Part shown: in pieces, positions 1 to 5,245 of the stretch
How positions within the stretch are numbered: position 1 is the first letter of the stretch
Layout of the letters: each line of letters starts with the position of its first letter
Origin: Rubritepida sp.
GTDB lineage: Bacteria; Pseudomonadota; Alphaproteobacteria; Acetobacterales; Acetobacteraceae
Length of the DNA: 5,245 nt
NCBI GenBank assembly: GCA_022843345.1
Contig: JALHNW010000170.1
Coordinates: 1-5,245, forward strand
Reading direction: 5' to 3'
Translations under genes and position numbers: made by a program
Notes under the pieces: generated by a model
Databases searched by the model: none
The model's input: only the letters and a program-made list of their open reading frames with translations
Told to the model about the DNA's origin: nothing

Positions 1-1568
1 GCGACCACCTGGCCACGCTGCGCGCGCGCTTCGTGATCCGCGACGCCGCCGAGCGGGTGGCGGCCATCCGCGACGGCGTGCGGGCGCTGGCGGCGGCCGA
101 GGGGCTGGAGGTCGTCCCCGACGAGGGGCTGCTGGCCGAGGTCGCCGGGCTGGTCGAATGGCCCGCGCCCCTGCTGGGCCGGATAGACGACGCCTTCATG
201 GACCTGCCGCCGGAGGTGATGCGCACCTCCATGCGCGTCAACCAGCGCTACTTCGCGCTGCGCCACCCCGATGGGCGCCCGGCCAACCGCTTCGCCCTGG
301 TCGCCAACATCGCGGCCAGCGGCGGCGGCGCGGCGCTGGTGGCGGGCAACGAGCGCGTGCTGCGGGCGCGGCTGTCGGACGCGCGCTTCTTCTGGGACGG
401 CGACCGCAAGGCGGGGCTGGAGAGCTTCCTGCCGAAGCTGGCGGGCGCGACCTTCCACGCGAAGCTGGGCACCCAGGCGCAGCGGGTGGAGCGCATCACG
501 GCGCTGGCGCGGCACCTGGCGCTGCTGGTGGGCGCGGACGCGGCGCTCGCCGCCCGCGCCGCGGCACTATGCAAGGCCGACTTGGCGTCCGGCATGGTGG
601 GCGAGTTCCCGGAGCTGCAAGGGATCATGGGCGGCCACTACGCGCTCGCCGCCGGTGAGGACCCGCAGGTGGCGGAGGCGATCACGCAGCACTACCGCCC
701 GCTTGGCCCGACCGACGCGGTGCCGGCCGCGCCGGTTGCCATCGCCGTCGCGCTGGCCGACAAGCTTGACCAGCTGGCCGGCTTCTTCGCGATCGGCGAG
801 AAGCCGACCGGGAGCGGCGACCCCTACGCGCTGCGGCGCGCGGCGCTGGGCGTGATCCGCATCGTGCGGGAGAATGGGCTGCGGCTGGGGATGGTATCGG
901 CACTGTCGGCTGCGGATGATCTTGCCGTGGAGACTCTGACGGCTGCCGTACCTTTAGAACCATCACGGAACTCTGGTGTTGTTCTGGGAATGCCGATGGT
1001 GACGCAGTCTGTGCCAATGGCTAACGGCGCCAAAGTAAAATCCCGTGTTATCGAACTCCTCGCCTTCCTCCTCGAACGCCTCCGCGTCCTGCTGCGCGCC
1101 GAGGGCGCGCGCCACGACCTCGTCGCCGCCTCCATCGGCGAGGACGACGACATCACCCGCATCCTGTCCCGCGCCGCGGCGCTGGAAGCGATGGTGACGA
1201 CGGCCGAGGGCGCCGACCTGCTGGCCGCCGTGAAGCGCGCCGGCAACATCCTGCGGATCGAGGAGAAGAAGGACGGCCGCGCCCATGACGGCGCGGTGGA
1301 CCCTGCCCTGCTGGAATCCCCCGAGGAAGCGGCGCTGAACGCCGCGCTGGACACGGCGGAAACCCAAGCGAACGCCGCCCTGGCCGGCGAAGACTTCGCC
1401 GCCGCCATGTCCGCCCTCGCCACGCTGCGCGCGCCGCTGGATGCCTTCTTTGACAAGGTGGTGGTGAACGCCGAAAACCCCGCCATCCGGGTCAACCGCC
1501 TTCGCCTGCTCAACCGGGTCCGCACCGCCATGGCGACGGTCGCGGACCTCACGAAAATCGAAGCCTGA
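1..1568 (+). CDS. glyS: Glycine--tRNA ligase beta subunit, 5'-truncated by the window edge
   Basis: Beta chain of the bacterial alpha2beta2 glycyl-tRNA synthetase, a cytoplasmic enzyme that attaches glycine to tRNA-Gly; the alpha chain (GlyQ) carries the aminoacylation site and the beta chain mainly binds tRNA. The frame is open to the left edge (first full codon at 3), giving 521 visible residues; about 170-190 N-terminal residues should lie outside, judging from the usual length near 700. A GTG at 33 is not the start, because the residues before it ([10 protein letters not shown]) already fit the family. Recognisable blocks in visible numbering are [16 protein letters not shown] near 115-131, FHAKLGTQ near 151, an HD-like region near 195-235, [20 protein letters not shown] near 254-273 and [11 protein letters not shown] near 415. 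The C-terminal part, with [20 protein letters not shown], is the DALR-type anticodon-binding domain. Visible residues 297-351 have foreign codon usage (separate entry). The stop overlaps the ppdK ribosome binding site. Identification is firm from these motifs. Confidence 0.96.
   Translation, partial: DHLATLRARFVIRDAAERVAAIRDGVRALAAAEGLEVVPDEGLLAEVAGLVEWPAPLLGRIDDAFMDLPPEVMRTSMRVNQRYFALRHPDGRPANRFALVANIAASGGGAALVAGNERVLRARLSDARFFWDGDRKAGLESFLPKLAGATFHAKLGTQAQRVERITALARHLALLVGADAALAARAAALCKADLASGMVGEFPELQGIMGGHYALAAGEDPQVAEAITQHYRPLGPTDAVPAAPVAIAVALADKLDQLAGFFAIGEKPTGSGDPYALRRAALGVIRIVRENGLRLGMVSALSAADDLAVETLTAAVPLEPSRNSGVVLGMPMVTQSVPMANGAKVKSRVIELLAFLLERLRVLLRAEGARHDLVAASIGEDDDITRILSRAAALEAMVTTAEGADLLAAVKRAGNILRIEEKKDGRAHDGAVDPALLESPEEAALNAALDTAETQANAALAGEDFAAAMSALATLRAPLDAFFDKVVVNAENPAIRVNRLRLLNRVRTAMATVADLTKIEA
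891..1055 (+). other. In-frame block of atypical codon usage inside glyS
   Basis: Between the conserved stretches ending ENGLRLG and starting VIELLAF lie 55 codons of which 28 end in A or T. They include TTA, two AAA, four GTT/CTT and three GTA. The 55 codons before it have 3 such endings and the 55 after have 2. The frame stays open throughout. Compared with my memory of E. coli GlyS, where about 23 residues separate the same two anchors, this linker of about 52 residues is roughly 30 longer. The encoded peptide is rich in Val, Ala, Ser, Pro and Met and I recognise no domain in it. It may be an inserted or recombined segment. The exact edges are uncertain by a few codons, since VIE on the right is conserved in sequence yet still AT-ending in its codons. 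Confidence 0.7.
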
Positions 1569-1572
1569 GGGA
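1567..1572 (+). promoter_or_regulatory. Ribosome binding site of ppdK
   Basis: GAGGGA sits 7 bases before the ATG at 1580 and overlaps the last two bases of the glyS stop codon. It supports the ATG at 1580 as the ppdK start and suggests that ribosomes finishing glyS can reinitiate on ppdK. No promoter-like sequence fits in the 11-bp gap, so ppdK is probably read from the glyS transcript. Confidence 0.75.
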
Positions 1573-1579
1573 CAGCCTG

Positions 1580-4248
<2,669 letters not shown>

Positions 4249-4252
<4 letters not shown>

Positions 4253-4706
4253 TCCTGCGGCCCCTGCGCGCGGGCGAGATGCCCGCGCTGCGGGCGCTGC
4301 ACGACGCCTCCTTCGCCGCGCTCGGCACGGCCTATGACGACGCCGCCAAGGCCGCCCACGCGGCCCTGGTGGCCGAACCCGCCTACGAGGCGGAGGTGCT
4401 GCGCTGCGACATCTGGGTGGCGCAGGCCCCCGATGGCCGGCTGCTCGGCTCCGCCGGCTGGAACGAGCAGGACGGCCGCTGCCGCATCCGCAAGGTGTTC
4501 ATCCACCCCGGCGCCGCGCGCCAGGGCCTGGCCACCCGCCTGGTCCAGGCGGCGAGGCGCGCTCCGGCCACGCGCGCTTCGTGCTGCGCGCCTATCTCGA
4601 CGCCGTGCCGCTTTACGAAAGGCTGGGCTACGCGGCGGCCGAGCCCCAGCGCATGCCCCTGCCCAGCGGCCTCTCCATGCCCGTCCTCCTCATGACGAAG
4701 GGTTGA
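4249..4706 (+). pseudogene. GNAT-family N-acetyltransferase, interrupted by a one-base frameshift
   Basis: Small acetyl-CoA-dependent acetyltransferase of the GNAT fold; the acceptor substrate cannot be told. The GTG start shares GTGA with the ppdK stop, a typical coupled start, and gives ILRPLRAGEMPALRALHDASF, the usual first strand and helix. Strand 4 and the acetyl-CoA loop follow: RIRKVFIHPGAARQGLATRLVQAA (about residues 78-102). After base 4554 this frame loses all similarity and would stop at 4695. The frame from 4557 instead continues as GHARFVLRAYLDAVPLYERLGYAAAEPQ, the classic last part of the domain (NAVPLYERLGF-like), ending at TGA 4704-4706. Adding one G after 4554 turns AGG into GAG-GCG and joins both halves into an uninterrupted protein of about 152 residues, a normal single-domain length. 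Apart from this base nothing is decayed, so a sequencing or assembly error or a very recent mutation are both possible. A late in-frame ATG at 4279 is unlikely as the start, because it would remove the RPL strand. Confidence 0.85.
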
Positions 4707-5245
4707 GCGCCAGCGCCACCAACGCCGGCGAGGCCGGCACGCGCGGCTGGCGCATGCTCGCATACTCCACCCCGGCGAAGTCGCGCAGGCGGCGTTCCAC
4801 CGCCTCGAAGGCTCGGCGCTGCGCGGGCCGCAGCGCGGCATCCGGCGTCTCGCTCCGGTGCTGGAGGTAGCGCGCCAGCATCCCCGCCCCGCGCCGGTGC
4901 GCCGCCGCCACCATGCCTGCCTCCGTCAGCGGAACCTCGCCGCCATCCAGCCCGCGCACCGCACCGCCCTGCCGGCCCAGCGCGCCGTTGCGCTCCAGCT
5001 GCGTTTCCACGCGCCGCAGGAAGGCGCCCAGGGCCGCCTCCTGCGCCCCGGGGCTGCCCAGGAACTCGGCGTCGCTCCGCACCCCGGTCCGCGCCGTCCA
5101 GGCGCCGGATGCGTCCTTCCAGCCCATGTCCACCAGGGTGGATTGCAGGAACTGGTAGCGCCCCATCGCGCCGGAGCGCGGGTTTACCTGGCCGTAGCCG
5201 TTGTTCGCGTGCTCGGCGCTGCGCTCGGCGGCGGCGATGCGGGCG
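4690..5245 (-). CDS. Lytic-transglycosylase/muramidase-like protein, 5'-truncated by the window edge
   Basis: The - strand frame is open to the right edge and gives 184 visible residues ending at the TGA at 4692-4690. Visible residues 1-32 (ERSAEHANNGYGQVN, then SGAMGRYQF) resemble the start of lysozyme-like transglycosylase domains, where a catalytic Glu precedes an N-x-x-S-x-A-x-G-x-Y-Q-F block; Glu7 or Glu11 is the candidate. Then come a W-containing segment (GWKDASGAW), SPGAQEAALGAFLRR, and AGMVAAAHRRGAGMLARYL at about 109-127, like the AAH-x-G-G-x-G motif with a following YL seen near the end of such domains. The last 50 residues are charged helix (QRRAFEAVERRLRDF) and a loose Pro/Ala tail. 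A Met codon at 5166-5164 is not the likely start, since the motif begins before it and no ribosome binding site precedes it. Any signal peptide would lie outside the window. It converges on the GNAT gene, overlapping it by 17 bp. Cell-wall cleavage is inferred from motif resemblance; a phage- or export-related role is also possible. Confidence 0.68.
   Translation of the reverse strand, partial: ARIAAAERSAEHANNGYGQVNPRSGAMGRYQFLQSTLVDMGWKDASGAWTARTGVRSDAEFLGSPGAQEAALGAFLRRVETQLERNGALGRQGGAVRGLDGGEVPLTEAGMVAAAHRRGAGMLARYLQHRSETPDAALRPAQRRAFEAVERRLRDFAGVEYASMRQPRVPASPALVALALNPSS
4707..4753. repeat. Nested inverted repeat just after the GNAT stop codon
   Basis: An 8-bp perfect inverted repeat, GCGCCAGC at 4707-4714 and GCTGGCGC at 4746-4753, encloses a 6-bp stem, GCCGGC at 4724-4729 and 4733-4738 with a GAG loop. 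It begins at the base after the GNAT stop, where a terminator for the glyS-ppdK-GNAT transcript would be expected. There is no T-tract after it on the + strand, and it lies inside the 3' coding part of the opposite gene. It may be a weak terminator or stability hairpin, or chance in GC-rich DNA. Confidence 0.25.

Noticed and set aside
923..956. Promoter-like TTGCCG and TACCTT inside the AT-richer glyS block
   Set aside because: The spacing is about 20 bases and the second box is poor; no gene start follows that would need it.
895..1053. TATCG at 895-899 and 1049-1053 as a target-site duplication flanking the atypical glyS block
   Set aside because: The copies are 154 bases apart, which is not a multiple of three, so a simple insertion there would have broken the frame; a 5-base match is expected by chance.
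4334..4870. Separate + strand open frame across the GNAT gene and the region after it
   Set aside because: Its translation is Arg/Ala/Pro-rich without motifs, and both the GNAT frame and the - strand gene explain the same bases better.
4913..5158. Small + strand open frame near the right end
   Set aside because: It is antisense to the transglycosylase-like gene, has no ribosome binding site and gives a Pro/Ser/Arg-rich shadow.

Overview
The window is a very GC-rich, gene-dense chromosomal stretch. Codons end almost always in G or C, the genes abut or overlap, and the gene order glyS-ppdK is one I associate with Alphaproteobacteria. The composition would suit a high-GC member such as the Acetobacteraceae/Roseomonas type, but that placement is inference. 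Four coding regions account for nearly every base. I see no RNA genes, CRISPR arrays or insertion sequences.

Layout on the + strand: the 3' three quarters of glyS (glycyl-tRNA synthetase beta subunit) enters from the left edge and stops at 1568. After an 11-bp gap with a clear ribosome binding site comes a complete ppdK (pyruvate, phosphate dikinase, 1580-4252), with every catalytic residue I could check in place. Its stop codon overlaps by 4 bp (GTGA) the GTG start of a small GNAT acetyltransferase gene (4249-4706). That gene reads as a normal family member only if one missing base is restored near 4554. These three genes look like one co-transcribed, translationally coupled unit. On the - strand, converging on the GNAT gene and overlapping its 3' end by 17 bp, is the C-terminal part of a lytic-transglycosylase/muramidase-like protein that runs off the right edge.

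Together the genes are housekeeping: GlyS with GlyQ (expected upstream, outside the window) charges tRNA-Gly. PpdK interconverts pyruvate and phosphoenolpyruvate. The GNAT enzyme has no assignable substrate, and the - strand gene probably acts on peptidoglycan. I found no convincing new multi-gene system. The two observations most worth a second look are a 55-codon block of foreign composition in frame inside glyS (891-1055), where half the codons end in A or T against 2-3 of 55 on either side, and the single-base frameshift in the GNAT gene.
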